Shown one piece after another: positions 35,309-44,949 of a stretch of 64,000 nt of DNA (positions are counted from its first letter, which is position 1; each line of letters starts with the position of its first letter). Source of the DNA: Pirellulaceae bacterium (GTDB lineage: Bacteria > Planctomycetota > Planctomycetia > Pirellulales > Pirellulaceae); contig JANQLU010000008.1 of the NCBI GenBank assembly GCA_028280445.1, positions 186,001 to 250,000 on the forward strand. Direction: 5' to 3'. The notes beneath the pieces were generated by a model that had not been told where the DNA came from, did not search any database, and saw nothing but the letters and a program-made list of their open reading frames with translations. A program made the position numbers and the translations under genes.

Positions 35309-37855
35309 TTAACGTCGACGTGGAAATGTCGGCGTGGTACGAGATGGAGTCGACTGTCCCACTTGCGGGTCCAGCGCGGCGTCGATGTCGGCAATAATTT
35401 GCTCCAAGTGCGCGGCCACCATGTCACCGACGACTGTGATTTTGGTGCCCTCGGCTGTGGATGTCAATTGCCGTTGGCGCGCGGCAAGTTTTGCCTTGGC
35501 CAGAGCCCGAATCGCTTTCAGCTGTGCACGGACCAGTGCCGGCAAGTCCGATTTATCACTGGTGGTTTTGATCTTGCTAGCCAGCACTTCGATGTGAGCC
35601 CGTTGCAGATTGCGTTGATAGAGATCGACTTTGGAACCTTTTCCGGTATTCCAGATTCCTTGTCGAATATCTTCGAGCATTTCAGCAGGTGTATAAACAT
35701 TCTGGCTGTTTTCGCTCATGGCAACATGTTCGGACATTCGTTCGACCCGATCTTTGTTGATCAGTGAACGCAAAATCGAACGTTGACTTGACAGGATTCG
35801 GTTCGCCGCACCATTGGCTTCGAGACGGCGTGTGATGGCCGGATCGATCAATTTTTTGTTGGTCGTGAATCCATGTTTGATCAAAAACTGAACCGCTTTA
35901 CGCTGGCGATCTCCATCGATGGGATGGAATCGCCGATCGGCATCGCCAAAGTACAGATTGATGTTTTCAAATCCGCCAACGATGGATGCAACGTGAGCCA
36001 ACTCTCGCGAGCGTTGTCGGATGAGTTGTTGGTACATGTTTTTGAGCAAGTCGTAATCTTGACCTTCTTTGCAGCACGCTTTGACCAGAAATTCAGCGAT
36101 ACGATCGATGTTTTTCATGCCCAATTCGGTTGCTTCGATGGGGTCACTACCGAGGTCTTCAGTTTGCCGCGTGGGGTCTTCGGACGGATCAGCAGAACCG
36201 AATCGCAACATCCGATCTTCTTTTTGTTTGGCCAGGAGCGCGGCCAGACCTTTCTTTTCTTCTTTGCTGTTTTTGAACTGGCGATATCCCCATTCGACGG
36301 CAAAGTTGTCATAAGGACCGATTTTCGGAATCAAAGTCGCTCCGTCGCCCGGTTGTGCCACATAATTGAAACGGCCGTAGTCCATGATGGATGCTTCGGT
36401 TCCCCATTTTTTGGTGAACTCGGCATCGCGCAGTTGTGCCACGGTGAACGCCGAAGAGGCTTTCATGTTGTGTGGAAAACCGATCGAGTGTCCGACTTCG
36501 TGTGCCACGACATAAGCGAGCAGTTCGCCAATCAAATCATCGGGCATCGGTAATTGTTGGGCACGTTTGTCGGCTGCGGCGGCTTGAACAAAATACCAGT
36601 CGCGAACCAGTTTCAAAACATTGTGATAGATACGAACATCAGCTTCGAGGATTTCGCCGGTACGTGGATCGTTAACGTGTGGTCCGAAAGCGTTTTCTGT
36701 TTGCGATGGGAGCCAGCGAATGGTCGAAATCCGCGCGTCTTCGGCATCCCAATCGGGATCTTCCTCAACGGTGGGCGCCATTTTGCCGATGATCGCGTTT
36801 TTGAAGCCTGCTTTTTCAAAAGCAGGTTTCCACATTTCGATTCCTTTTTTAACGTAAGGTTTCCATTTGTCAGGCACAGCGCGACCCACGTAAAAAACGA
36901 TGGGTTTGACCGGTTCGCTCAATGCTGCTGACGGATCTTTTTTCTCTAATCGCCAACGTGTGATGTAGCGAACCTCTTCGACCTGGTGGTTGCCGAAGTT
37001 GCCGTAGTCCTGGAAGCGTACCGTGAAAAAACCAACGCGATCATCAAAGACACGTGGCTTCATCGGTTTTTCAGGCAACGCCATCATCGAGTGGTGGATG
37101 ACAGCCGTGACCGAAGATTGCGTCGGGTCGCGACGAGAACCTCGGCGAGGAAACGGCGAAGGTGTTGAGCCACGACTGGAGCCGACATTGTAGGTTGCCA
37201 GAACTTTGACATCGACGTTTTCAGGGAACGCTTTGATCGTATCGAGATAGCTCCGTTTTGAATCCATCGACGAAGCGCTCAAGGCGCGTTTTGCGCTGAA
37301 TTCCGTCACGTCCGATGTAAACAAACTGGTGACGTCGATCACAGGTTTTTTGTCCGTACCCCAAGCGGCCACTGGGAACGCTCGGATGATAGGCGCGACG
37401 TTGGTTGATTGGACGGCGGCAGCGACCGAATCTTTGACATTGGCCCGGATCGAGTATTTGATATCGCGAAGCAGGATTTGTTTTCCACGCAGTTCCCAAC
37501 GGACGACTCGATCGCCAACAGGCATACCGGCGTAAGACGAGCCCGCTTGAGTTTTGGAAATCTGGGTGACCCACAACATGTCTTTATTGAGATGTTCGGT
37601 GGGAATTTCGTAATAGATTTTGTTTTCAATTTGGTGAGTGATAAACAAGCCGCGTTTTGACTTGGCTTCCTTGGTAATGACGTCTTTGTAGGGCTTGATC
37701 GACGACTTTTTCTTTTTGGAATCTGTTTTGCCAGGTCCGCCAGATTTTTGCATCCCACGTCGTCCGCGCGTTTGCGCAGCGGCGGTTGGGATAACGGATT
37801 CCGCGATGAAACATGCGCAAGCAATTAGCGCAATCGCAGCAAGTGTTTTTTTCAT
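35309..37855 (-). CDS. Exported zinc metalloprotease, DUF5117/DUF5118-type
   Basis: The 848-residue protein starts with a signal peptide (KKTLAAIALIACACFIAESV). The catalytic site is HEVGHSIGFPH at residues 452-462 (zinc ligands His452, His456, His462; Glu453 as base), the extended metzincin pattern, followed by SIMDYGRFNYVAQPGD, a Met-turn-like segment. The N-terminal part with YYEIPTEHLNKDMLWVTQIS and the C-terminal helical part match the large DUF5117/DUF4953 metalloproteases of planctomycetes and Bacteroidetes. GAGG lies 5 nt before ATG 37855, which makes this a firm start. It acts outside the cytoplasm; substrates are unknown. Confidence 0.88.
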   Translation of the reverse strand: MKKTLAAIALIACACFIAESVIPTAAAQTRGRRGMQKSGGPGKTDSKKKKSSIKPYKDVITKEAKSKRGLFITHQIENKIYYEIPTEHLNKDMLWVTQISKTQAGSSYAGMPVGDRVVRWELRGKQILLRDIKYSIRANVKDSVAAAVQSTNVAPIIRAFPVAAWGTDKKPVIDVTSLFTSDVTEFSAKRALSASSMDSKRSYLDTIKAFPENVDVKVLATYNVGSSRGSTPSPFPRRGSRRDPTQSSVTAVIHHSMMALPEKPMKPRVFDDRVGFFTVRFQDYGNFGNHQVEEVRYITRWRLEKKDPSAALSEPVKPIVFYVGRAVPDKWKPYVKKGIEMWKPAFEKAGFKNAIIGKMAPTVEEDPDWDAEDARISTIRWLPSQTENAFGPHVNDPRTGEILEADVRIYHNVLKLVRDWYFVQAAAADKRAQQLPMPDDLIGELLAYVVAHEVGHSIGFPHNMKASSAFTVAQLRDAEFTKKWGTEASIMDYGRFNYVAQPGDGATLIPKIGPYDNFAVEWGYRQFKNSKEEKKGLAALLAKQKEDRMLRFGSADPSEDPTRQTEDLGSDPIEATELGMKNIDRIAEFLVKACCKEGQDYDLLKNMYQQLIRQRSRELAHVASIVGGFENINLYFGDADRRFHPIDGDRQRKAVQFLIKHGFTTNKKLIDPAITRRLEANGAANRILSSQRSILRSLINKDRVERMSEHVAMSENSQNVYTPAEMLEDIRQGIWNTGKGSKVDLYQRNLQRAHIEVLASKIKTTSDKSDLPALVRAQLKAIRALAKAKLAARQRQLTSTAEGTKITVVGDMVAAHLEQIIADIDAALDPQVGQSTPSRTTPTFPRRR

Positions 37856-38220
37856 AACTGCCTCAATTGAAAAAAAATGAATGCCGTAAAGTTTGCATCC
37901 AAGCTGACGCGCCAATGGCGAAGTTCGTCCGGTGAACACGAAAATTTGCAACCTTGTCGGGCTGCTGAGGGCGGACTTTGAGATGCTGCCAAGCTTTCTC
38001 TAAGCACTAAGATAGCTGGTTATGGTTGTTTATGAAGTAGTTGGCCCAACATAACCTGAGAGAATCAGTAAATTCCGGGTAGCGATGATCGGCGGGAACG
38101 ATTTTTCGACGGTTGTTCAATCGAAAATAGGTTTTTTGAAAGTGAACTATGCAAAATGCGCAACTTTGAAAAGATGTATGGTCGTGCTCGTAAGATTCAG
38201 GGTAATCCATGGTCCGTCAA
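37856..38220. other. Intergenic gap, nearly empty
   Basis: No gene is supported in these 365 bases. Near 38181-38213 a stretch (CGTGCTCGTAAGATTC, then GGTAATCCATGG) resembles the right flank of the inverted-repeat element at 39092-39238 and is probably a decayed half copy. The metalloprotease promoter should lie in the left part. Confidence 0.4.
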
Positions 38221-38985
38221 TTATTCGCTGAGGGCGGCCATTGCTTCGTCGGGGATGTTGAAATTGGCGGAGATGTTTTGGACGTCGTCGTGATCGTCGA
38301 GCGCTTCCATCAATTTAAGAATTTTTCGCGCGTCATCTTCAGTGAGATCGACGGTGTTTTGTGGAATGCGAGTGACTTGTTTTGAATCACATTGAATATT
38401 GGCGGATTCGAGCGCGTCGGCAACGTCAGAATAGGTATCGGGTTCGCAAGTGATTTCAAATCCGTCGTCGTCGCGGATATCTTCCGCACCGGCTTCGAGT
38501 GCGACTTCCATCAATTTTTCTTCATCGACATTTTGTTCGGCCGCTTTCTCTTTGGACAAAATAAACAGTCCTTTTCGGTCGAACAGATAGGAGACGCAGC
38601 CGGTGGCTCCGAGGTTTCCGCCGTGCACCTCAAATAATTTTCGAATTTCTGGTGCGGTACGGTTACGATTATCGGTCAGGATGTCACACATAATCGCGAC
38701 GCCAGCCGGCCCATAACCTTCGTAAATGATCTCCTCGAAATTGGCGCCGTCCCCTAGCTCACCTGCCCCTTTTTTGATTGCACGTTCGATGTTGTCTTTG
38801 GGCATGGATACGGCTTTGGCATCGCCAACCAGTGTTCGCAGGCGAATGTTGGTATCGAGATCGCTGCCACCGGCTTTGGCTGCGACTATGATGGCTTTGC
38901 TGAGCTTGCTCCAGAGCTTGCCACGTTTGGCATCGGTTGCCGCTTTTTTATGTTTGATGTTTGCCCATTTGCTGTGGCCAGCCAT
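38221..38985 (-). CDS. yebC: YebC/PmpR-family protein (TACO1 homologue)
   Basis: The 254-residue protein opens with the family hallmark MAGHSKWANIKHKKAATDAK and contains NIERAIKKG, YEGYGPAGVAIMCDILTDNRNRT and LGATGCVSYLFDRKG. Length and layout fit YebC throughout. The family has been described as transcription regulators and, more recently, as ribosome-associated factors that help at difficult sequences; the window does not decide. It stands alone on the minus strand. Confidence 0.95.
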   Translation of the reverse strand: MAGHSKWANIKHKKAATDAKRGKLWSKLSKAIIVAAKAGGSDLDTNIRLRTLVGDAKAVSMPKDNIERAIKKGAGELGDGANFEEIIYEGYGPAGVAIMCDILTDNRNRTAPEIRKLFEVHGGNLGATGCVSYLFDRKGLFILSKEKAAEQNVDEEKLMEVALEAGAEDIRDDDGFEITCEPDTYSDVADALESANIQCDSKQVTRIPQNTVDLTEDDARKILKLMEALDDHDDVQNISANFNIPDEAMAALSE

Positions 38986-39091
38986 TTCGTGACTCCGTAG
39001 ATGACTTGCGGTATTTCAAGCGTAATTGATGAATTAGGAGCTAATGAGGTTCGTGTTTTTTTGAATGACCAACGGCGGCTCGAGACTTTAT

Positions 39092-39238
39092 AGGAATTTC
39101 ATGGTTTGCTTGAAATCCTCGTAGGGTAATCAGTTGTGAATGATACGAGCACGAAGCGCGAGCGAGTGGTTCGACCGCGCAAAACCACTCGCTCGCGCTT
39201 CGTGCTTGTAAGATTCAACGTGATCCATGAAATTTCCT
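39092..39238. repeat. 147-bp inverted-repeat element with 27-bp near-perfect arms
   Basis: Inner arms 39144-39170 (begins TACGAGCACGAAGCGCGAGC) and 39184-39210 (ends GCTTCGTGCTTGTA) pair over 27 bp with one mismatch around a 13-nt loop. Outer arms AGGAATTTCATGG (39092-39104) and CCATGAAATTTCCT (39225-39238) also pair. A half copy (arm plus CCATGAGATTTCC) occurs at 55045-55093. It lies between yebC and the endonuclease III-like gene. Confidence 0.85.
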
Positions 39239-39240
39239 GT

Positions 39241-40197
39241 TTAGCGTGGTTTCTTTTTGGCGAGCCGTTTGGTTGGCGACTTGCGGGTTGCTTTTTTAGC
39301 TGTCGCTTTTTTGGCGGTAGTTTTTTTCTTGGTTGTTTTTTTGGTGACTTTCTTGGCGGCTGCTTTCTTTTTGGTGGTTTTGGCTGCTTTTTTCTTTACC
39401 GGTTTTGCAGCTGCCGCTTTTTTCTTGGGCGCTTTTGATTTGGCGGGCGTTGCTTTTTTCTCTTTTTTGGCTGCCGCTTTTTTGGCAGGTGCTTTTTTCT
39501 TGCTGGCTCGTTTGGGGAATCGCTCTTTGGCAGATGCGTCAATGGACAAAATAGTTTTTCGAATATCGTTGTTGAATTGGCTTTTAAAGAACGCCACGGC
39601 CAATTGATGCACGACGGAAAAAAATTCGTTGCCTTTGGTTTTTGGGATGGTGCGTTCGAGACCGGTGACTTTGAATGCGGCGGCGTCTTTTTCAGACATC
39701 AAACCGAGGACTTGAAACAGCAGAACCATGGCCGAATCAATGGGAATGGAATGTCCACCGAGTGCATTTTGTGAGACGTACGAAACGACAAACGGCGTCA
39801 TGGCCTTGTGTTTTTGCAGCCCTTGAACGGCTTTGCCGAGGTTTTCTTTTTTCAGCGAATCGATGTCAAAGGTGTAATGCGTTTCAAAGACCGAGTGCAG
39901 GATTTTTTTGAGACGAGTTGCCGCTTCGGTTGGGTTGAGCAGCGAGTTCATGTTTTCAGCGAGTTCGCTGACGGTCGTGACGCGAACTTCGTTCCAGTCG
40001 AAGTAATTTTCCTGCAGTCGTGCAAGCGATTCATCAGCACCTTCGAAATGAGAATCTTGCAGGCAACACGCGTAGAGCAGGTGTTCCAAGACCGTTCGAT
40101 TGGAAGGCGGTTGAACCGGTTGATAATGTTTCTTGGCGACCTTGAAAAGTTTATTAATTAAAGCAGCTCGTTGTGTTGCAGAAAGTGCCTGGCTCAT
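39241..40197 (-). CDS. Endonuclease III-like (HhH-GPD fold) protein with histone-H1-like lysine-rich tail
   Basis: Residues 1-229 form a helical domain with the endonuclease III-like layout (LEHLLYACCLQDSHFEGADESL, FDWNEVRVTTVSELAENM, FVVSYVSQNALGGHSIPID), but the catalytic HhH Lys and the C-terminal Fe-S cysteines of Nth are not evident, so glycosylase activity is doubtful. Residues 230-318 are a tail of Lys/Ala/Thr blocks (KKAAAKK, PKKKAAAAK, KKTTKKKTTAKK) with 38 lysines in 89 residues by my count, like histone H1 C-termini. The tail should bind DNA non-specifically. It follows rbfA by 57 bases on the same strand and may be in the nusA operon. Confidence 0.7.
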   Translation of the reverse strand: MSQALSATQRAALINKLFKVAKKHYQPVQPPSNRTVLEHLLYACCLQDSHFEGADESLARLQENYFDWNEVRVTTVSELAENMNSLLNPTEAATRLKKILHSVFETHYTFDIDSLKKENLGKAVQGLQKHKAMTPFVVSYVSQNALGGHSIPIDSAMVLLFQVLGLMSEKDAAAFKVTGLERTIPKTKGNEFFSVVHQLAVAFFKSQFNNDIRKTILSIDASAKERFPKRASKKKAPAKKAAAKKEKKATPAKSKAPKKKAAAAKPVKKKAAKTTKKKAAAKKVTKKTTKKKTTAKKATAKKATRKSPTKRLAKKKPR

Positions 40198-40254
40198 TTG
40201 GTTTTCGTACCTGGGTCTCAGATTGTTTCTAGGTGGTTTAAATGATCGTGGCTG

Positions 40255-40683
40255 TTATTCCGGTTCGACAGCCGTGGGGTTTGCCAAATCCGTCTGGTCA
40301 TCGATTTCCTGTTCAGTGGGTAATTCCGCTTCGGGTTCATCTTTCGGCAGAACTTCGTCGAGGATTTTCGTTACGACCATGGAGTTTTTCAAGCCTTTGT
40401 CGAGAACGAATTCGAGTTGCGGCGTGTATTTGGTGTCGATACGATTTCCGACTTTTCGTTGCAAAAACCCCCGACAGCTTTGCAGGCCGCGGAGGCAGAG
40501 GTTTTGTTTTGTTTCGTCGCCCATGATGGAAACATGCACTTTGGCCAAACGCAGATCACCCGATACTTCAACATACGTTACAGTAACGTCGCTGACGCGA
40601 GGATCTTTGATATCCATCAGGATCCCGATGCTGACGACCTCTCGAATGGCCTGGGCGACTTTTAATACACGACGTGAACTCAT
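40255..40683 (-). CDS. rbfA: Ribosome-binding factor A
   Basis: The 142-residue protein starts MSSRRVLKVAQAIREVVS, then has KDPRVSDVTVTYVEVSGDLRLAKVHVSI and TPQLEFVLDKGLKNS, the KH-type RbfA fold (V-x-V-S-x-D-x-x-x-A-x-V). A C-terminal acidic extension of ~30 residues follows. It helps 30S subunit maturation. ATG 40683 is preferred to one six codons earlier because the family begins here. It follows infB by 33 bases in the classical nusA-infB-rbfA order. Confidence 0.92.
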   Translation of the reverse strand: MSSRRVLKVAQAIREVVSIGILMDIKDPRVSDVTVTYVEVSGDLRLAKVHVSIMGDETKQNLCLRGLQSCRGFLQRKVGNRIDTKYTPQLEFVLDKGLKNSMVVTKILDEVLPKDEPEAELPTEQEIDDQTDLANPTAVEPE

Positions 40684-40716
40684 CTGGTTTTGATACTCCA
40701 AAATCGTTGGCGGGAA

Positions 40717-43455
40717 CTAAAGGGTTCGGGCCACTTCTTCAATCTTGTAAGCTTCGAGTTGATCGCCTTCTTTGACGTCATTAAAACCGGCGAGTTTAAT
40801 ACCGCATTCCATTCCTTTTTGAACGCTTTTGGCGTCGTCTTTTTCGCGTTTGAGTGAGTCCATGTTGTATTCGCCAATCACCCGACTGTCTCGAATGACG
40901 CGAACGCGGCTCCCCCGTTCGATGGCTCCACGCATGACACGACAACCTGCGATTCGACCAGAGCGACTGATATCAAACGTGCGGAGCACCATGGCCATCC
41001 CCAGTTCGACGACTTTTTCATCCGGTTTCAAGCGTCCTTCGAGGGTCGCTTTGATGTCTTCGGTGACTTTGTAGATGATGTCATATCGTCGAATTTCGAC
41101 TTGCAATTCATCCGCCAGTGATCGCGCGGTTTCGTCCGGGACGACGTTGAATCCGATGATAACGGCCTGGGACGCTTGGGCCAGGCGAACATCGCCCTCG
41201 GTGATTCCACCCACGAGTGCCTGCATGATTTTGATTTCAACTTCAGGATGTTCGAGTTTTCCAAGCTCTTTTTTGATGGCTTCGATCGAACCGCGGACAT
41301 CGGCACGCAAAATCAAATTCAGTGTGACAACGTCGTCTCGACTGACCACCAGATCACCCGATTCCAGGCGAGATTGGAAATCTTCGAGTGAAACTTTTGT
41401 GGTGCCACCTGACAACGATTGTTGTCGCGATTCAAATTCTCGGGAGGTGGCGATTTCACGGGCCGCAGCAATGTCGTCGAGGACATAGAATTTGTCGCCA
41501 GCTTCCGGAGCGATATCCAGTCCGGTGACGTTGACCGGGATACTGGGGCCGGCAGATTTGACTTTCTTGCGAGCTTTGAGGGTGCTGTACATTGCCTTGA
41601 CCCGCCCGTGTGACGTGCCGCAGACAATCACATCGCCGACATTGAGTGTTCCCGTTTGAACGATCATTTTGGCAATCACACCACGGCCAGGTTCCTGCTC
41701 TGCTTCGAGGCAAGTTCCAATGGCCTGGCGTTTCGGATTCGCTTTGTATTCGTGCAATTCGGCTGTCACGAGAATGGTTTCCAGCAATTCGTCGATCCCA
41801 GTTCCCTGGGTGGCACTGGTTCGTACGACTTCGATTTCACCCCCCCATTCACTTGGCAGCAGTTCATGTTGGGCGAGATCCTGCAGTGCTTTGTCAGGTT
41901 GTGCGCTCGCCAAGTCGATTTTGTTGAGTGCAACGATAATCGGTACGCCAGCGGCTTTGGCGTGACTGATGGCTTCTTCGGTTTGAGGCATGACACCATC
42001 GTCGGCCGCCACCACCAGGACAGCGATGTCCGTCACGTTAGCTCCGCGAGCACGCATTTCGGTAAACGCTTCGTGGCCGGGCGTATCTACAAACGAAATG
42101 GTTTGATTGCCTTTTTTGATTTCATACGCGCGGATGTGCTGGGTAATTCCGCCAGCTTCGCCCGAAACGACATCAATTCCGATAATTGCGTCCAGCAGCG
42201 ATGTTTTTCCGTGATCAACGTGGCCGAGGAAAGTCACTACTGGAGGTCGCGATCGAAGATCGGATTCGTCGTCGACCGTTTCCTCGATTTGTGTAATCAG
42301 TTTGTTTTCCAGCGTCTCTTGCTCGCGAATATCGAGTTCGACGCCGAGTTGTTCGGCGAGGAGTTCCACCATTTCGTCATCGATTTGAGCATTGATGTTG
42401 GCCATGGCGCCGAGTTCCATCAGCGCTTTGATGATTTGACCCGACGAGACACCGGTGGCCTCGGAAAACGTTCGAACCGTACAAGGGAGTTCGAGGACCG
42501 CTTTGTCTTTTCGTGGAGCTGCCGTGTTTGCCGCAGGTCCTTTGCGGCGTGTGCGATTGTAGCTGCGATAACGGGTTTCTTCGTCGCCGCTGACGTTGAC
42601 TCGGCTGCGTTTGTGGCGTCTTGCTTGACGTGTTGACCCCATGCCGGTGTCGACATCTTCGCGATCTTTCGAACCTCGTCGTCGATCTTTTCCGCCGTCT
42701 TTGCCGCTTTTACTCGCGGGCATTTCCCCAAAAACTTGAGGTGGCTCGTTTTCCGGGGTTCCAAATTTTTTCTTGTCTTTGGATTTTTTGCTATCTGTAA
42801 ATTGTTGGAGAGGCGCTTTTCCCTGTCGCGCACTGCGGATGGCATCTTTGGGCAATGCGATGTCCGGTTTTTGTACTTTTTGTGTCGATTTTGCGACCGT
42901 TGGTGGTTGTTTGACCTCCGGTAGCGCGGCGACGCGAATCGTCGGCTTTTTGGGTTTTTGCGGCCGCGAAGGTTTTACCTGAGGCTTTTTCGCCGTTTTT
43001 GGGCGAGGCGGTGGTGGCGGCGACGTTGGACGAATCGGTTTTTTCGGGTCAAACGCAGGCTTGAGCGCGACCGGTTCAGTCGTTTCTTCGGGTTGAGGAG
43101 GAGACGATTCCGGCGTGGTTGGTTCGGCGGCAGGAGCGGGCGGCATGGCGACGGTTTCCTGCTTGGTTTCTGGTTTTGATTTTTTGACTTGATTGAGGTC
43201 CCGGATAGGTCGGGCTCGCCGTGTGATGGGATCGTCGCGAGTCGGAGCAAGTGGTTTGGCGGGTTCAGATTTACCGGACTTTTGAGAATCCTGGTTGTCG
43301 CCTTCGAGATAGCTTTTGACCTTGGTGGCTTCGTCGTCGGTCAGACTTGCTAGCGCAGACCCCTTGCCTTTGAGGCCGAGTTTCTCACAGACCTCAAGTA
43401 TTTTCTTGTTATCAATCCCCAATTCTTTGGCGAAAGAATAAATTCGAACGGGCAC
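40717..43455 (-). CDS. infB: Translation initiation factor IF-2
   Basis: The 912-residue protein has an N-terminal IF2_N domain ([25 protein letters not shown]), a long Pro/Lys/Arg-rich linker (~60-290), a second IF2_N ([20 protein letters not shown]), and the GTPase domain with [12 protein letters not shown] near 413, [16 protein letters not shown], and [10 protein letters not shown]-terminal domains follow ([16 protein letters not shown]). It brings initiator tRNA to the 30S subunit. Between it and nusA are 156 bases without a gene. Confidence 0.97.
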   Translation of the reverse strand: MPVRIYSFAKELGIDNKKILEVCEKLGLKGKGSALASLTDDEATKVKSYLEGDNQDSQKSGKSEPAKPLAPTRDDPITRRARPIRDLNQVKKSKPETKQETVAMPPAPAAEPTTPESSPPQPEETTEPVALKPAFDPKKPIRPTSPPPPPRPKTAKKPQVKPSRPQKPKKPTIRVAALPEVKQPPTVAKSTQKVQKPDIALPKDAIRSARQGKAPLQQFTDSKKSKDKKKFGTPENEPPQVFGEMPASKSGKDGGKDRRRGSKDREDVDTGMGSTRQARRHKRSRVNVSGDEETRYRSYNRTRRKGPAANTAAPRKDKAVLELPCTVRTFSEATGVSSGQIIKALMELGAMANINAQIDDEMVELLAEQLGVELDIREQETLENKLITQIEETVDDESDLRSRPPVVTFLGHVDHGKTSLLDAIIGIDVVSGEAGGITQHIRAYEIKKGNQTISFVDTPGHEAFTEMRARGANVTDIAVLVVAADDGVMPQTEEAISHAKAAGVPIIVALNKIDLASAQPDKALQDLAQHELLPSEWGGEIEVVRTSATQGTGIDELLETILVTAELHEYKANPKRQAIGTCLEAEQEPGRGVIAKMIVQTGTLNVGDVIVCGTSHGRVKAMYSTLKARKKVKSAGPSIPVNVTGLDIAPEAGDKFYVLDDIAAAREIATSREFESRQQSLSGGTTKVSLEDFQSRLESGDLVVSRDDVVTLNLILRADVRGSIEAIKKELGKLEHPEVEIKIMQALVGGITEGDVRLAQASQAVIIGFNVVPDETARSLADELQVEIRRYDIIYKVTEDIKATLEGRLKPDEKVVELGMAMVLRTFDISRSGRIAGCRVMRGAIERGSRVRVIRDSRVIGEYNMDSLKREKDDAKSVQKGMECGIKLAGFNDVKEGDQLEAYKIEEVARTL

Positions 43456-43611
43456 TCCGGGTGGCCCTCCCTTTCATTTTGTGGCGTCGCGAAGATCGCG
43501 GCGTCAATTCGTTGGCTGCCTAACATTGTTTCATTACTTTATTCTCCTGAGGTTTGGCGGACAGTAGAAGGCAACCACGGTTTCTACTGCGACGTCAAAC
43601 GATCATTGTAG

Positions 43612-44943
43612 TTATTCGGTTGAACCACCTTGCGATGTTTCTTCATTTATTGTCGAAGATTCGCCTTCGGGTTCAGGTATCGGTGTTTCTGGTTGGATAT
43701 CTTCCGCGGGTGGAGTCGCAGAATTGTCCGTTGTCACATTTACAGCAGCTGGCGTTTCTTTAGCGATATTTTTTTGCTGCTCTTTGAGTTGCTCGAGTTC
43801 TTCTGCTCGGCGATCAGCCTCTTCGACGATTTTATCAACTTGTTCGGCGGTGAGCCCGCCCATTTCCATGAGATCGTCTGGCTCGATGACTGATAAATCA
43901 TCGTATGACAAGTAACCTTCGGCCACCAGTTGGTTCGCCAAATCTTCAGAAAGGCCATCAATTGCGCTAAAACCGGCAACCGCTCTTTCGCATTGTTCGG
44001 TGAGTTCTTCGAAAGTCATGATTTCGATGTCCCAACCGCATAATTTACTAGCCAGTCGGACATTTTGTCCTCGTTTTCCAATTGCCAGCGACAATTGGTC
44101 TTCGCGGACCTGGACGATTGCCCGGCCGATCATTTGGCAGAGGATCACTTCATCGACCTCCGCAGGTTGCAACGCGTTTCGAATCAAAACCTGTGGGTCT
44201 TCGTCAAATCGGACGATATCGATTCGTTCGTTGCCGCCAAGTTCGTCAATAATGTTTCGAATGCGATTTCCACGGACACCGACGCAGGCTCCCACGCAGT
44301 CGACTTTTGAGTCGATGCTGCTGACGGCAATTTTGCTGCGATGACCTGGTTCGCGTGAGATTCCGTTGATGGAGATCACGCCGTCCATAATTTCTGGAAT
44401 TTCCTGTTCGAACAGGCATTGCACCAATTTGGGTCGTGTTCGACTGAGCACAACTTTGATGCGGCTGCCTTGTGGTTTTACTTCGGTGACCAGGGCTCGA
44501 ATTCGTTCGTTCGGGCTGTGATTTTCACCCGGGATTTGTTCGCTACGCGGCAGAATGGCTTCGACATTTCCCAGTGTGACGGTGGTCACGCTTCCTTCGT
44601 TTCGATTGACGCTTCCGGTAATCAGGTCGCCGACCAGTTCATTGAATTCCACCAATAACGCATCGCGTTCCGCTTCGCGGACTTTTTGAATAATGACTTG
44701 CTTGGCGGTTTGTGCGCCGATGCGGCCGATCATTTCTTCGTAGTCAATTCCGGTACCGTCCGCACTGCCCATAATCGTTCCGTCTTGCCGATCAATATTG
44801 AATACGATCTCAGCGTCTTCACCATATTGTTTTCGAGCTGCCGAAACCAATGCCGACTCAATTGCGCGAAACACCACCTCTTTCTCGATGTTTTTGTCGC
44901 GATGTAGTGAGTCAACGATTCGCAGTACTTCGTTTGGATTCAT
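43612..44943 (-). CDS. nusA: Transcription termination/antitermination factor NusA
   Basis: The 443-residue protein has the NusA N-terminal domain ([20 protein letters not shown]), an S1 domain (~135-200), two KH domains ([49 protein letters not shown]) and a helix-hairpin region with an acidic Glu/Pro/Thr tail. Only one C-terminal acidic-repeat-like unit is seen, shorter than in E. coli. It starts 6 bases after the stop of the MalK-type ATPase gene, so that ATPase heads the transcript. Confidence 0.96.
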   Translation of the reverse strand: MNPNEVLRIVDSLHRDKNIEKEVVFRAIESALVSAARKQYGEDAEIVFNIDRQDGTIMGSADGTGIDYEEMIGRIGAQTAKQVIIQKVREAERDALLVEFNELVGDLITGSVNRNEGSVTTVTLGNVEAILPRSEQIPGENHSPNERIRALVTEVKPQGSRIKVVLSRTRPKLVQCLFEQEIPEIMDGVISINGISREPGHRSKIAVSSIDSKVDCVGACVGVRGNRIRNIIDELGGNERIDIVRFDEDPQVLIRNALQPAEVDEVILCQMIGRAIVQVREDQLSLAIGKRGQNVRLASKLCGWDIEIMTFEELTEQCERAVAGFSAIDGLSEDLANQLVAEGYLSYDDLSVIEPDDLMEMGGLTAEQVDKIVEEADRRAEELEQLKEQQKNIAKETPAAVNVTTDNSATPPAEDIQPETPIPEPEGESSTINEETSQGGSTE

Positions 44944-44949
44944 TTGTAA

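Noticed and set aside
35873-36553. A 226-residue plus-strand frame inside the metalloprotease gene
   Set aside because: Antisense to the HExxH region of a well-supported gene; no start signal.
41656-42636. A 326-residue plus-strand frame inside infB
   Set aside because: It is antisense to the IF-2 GTPase domain, whose identity is certain. The frame is open because of codon bias.
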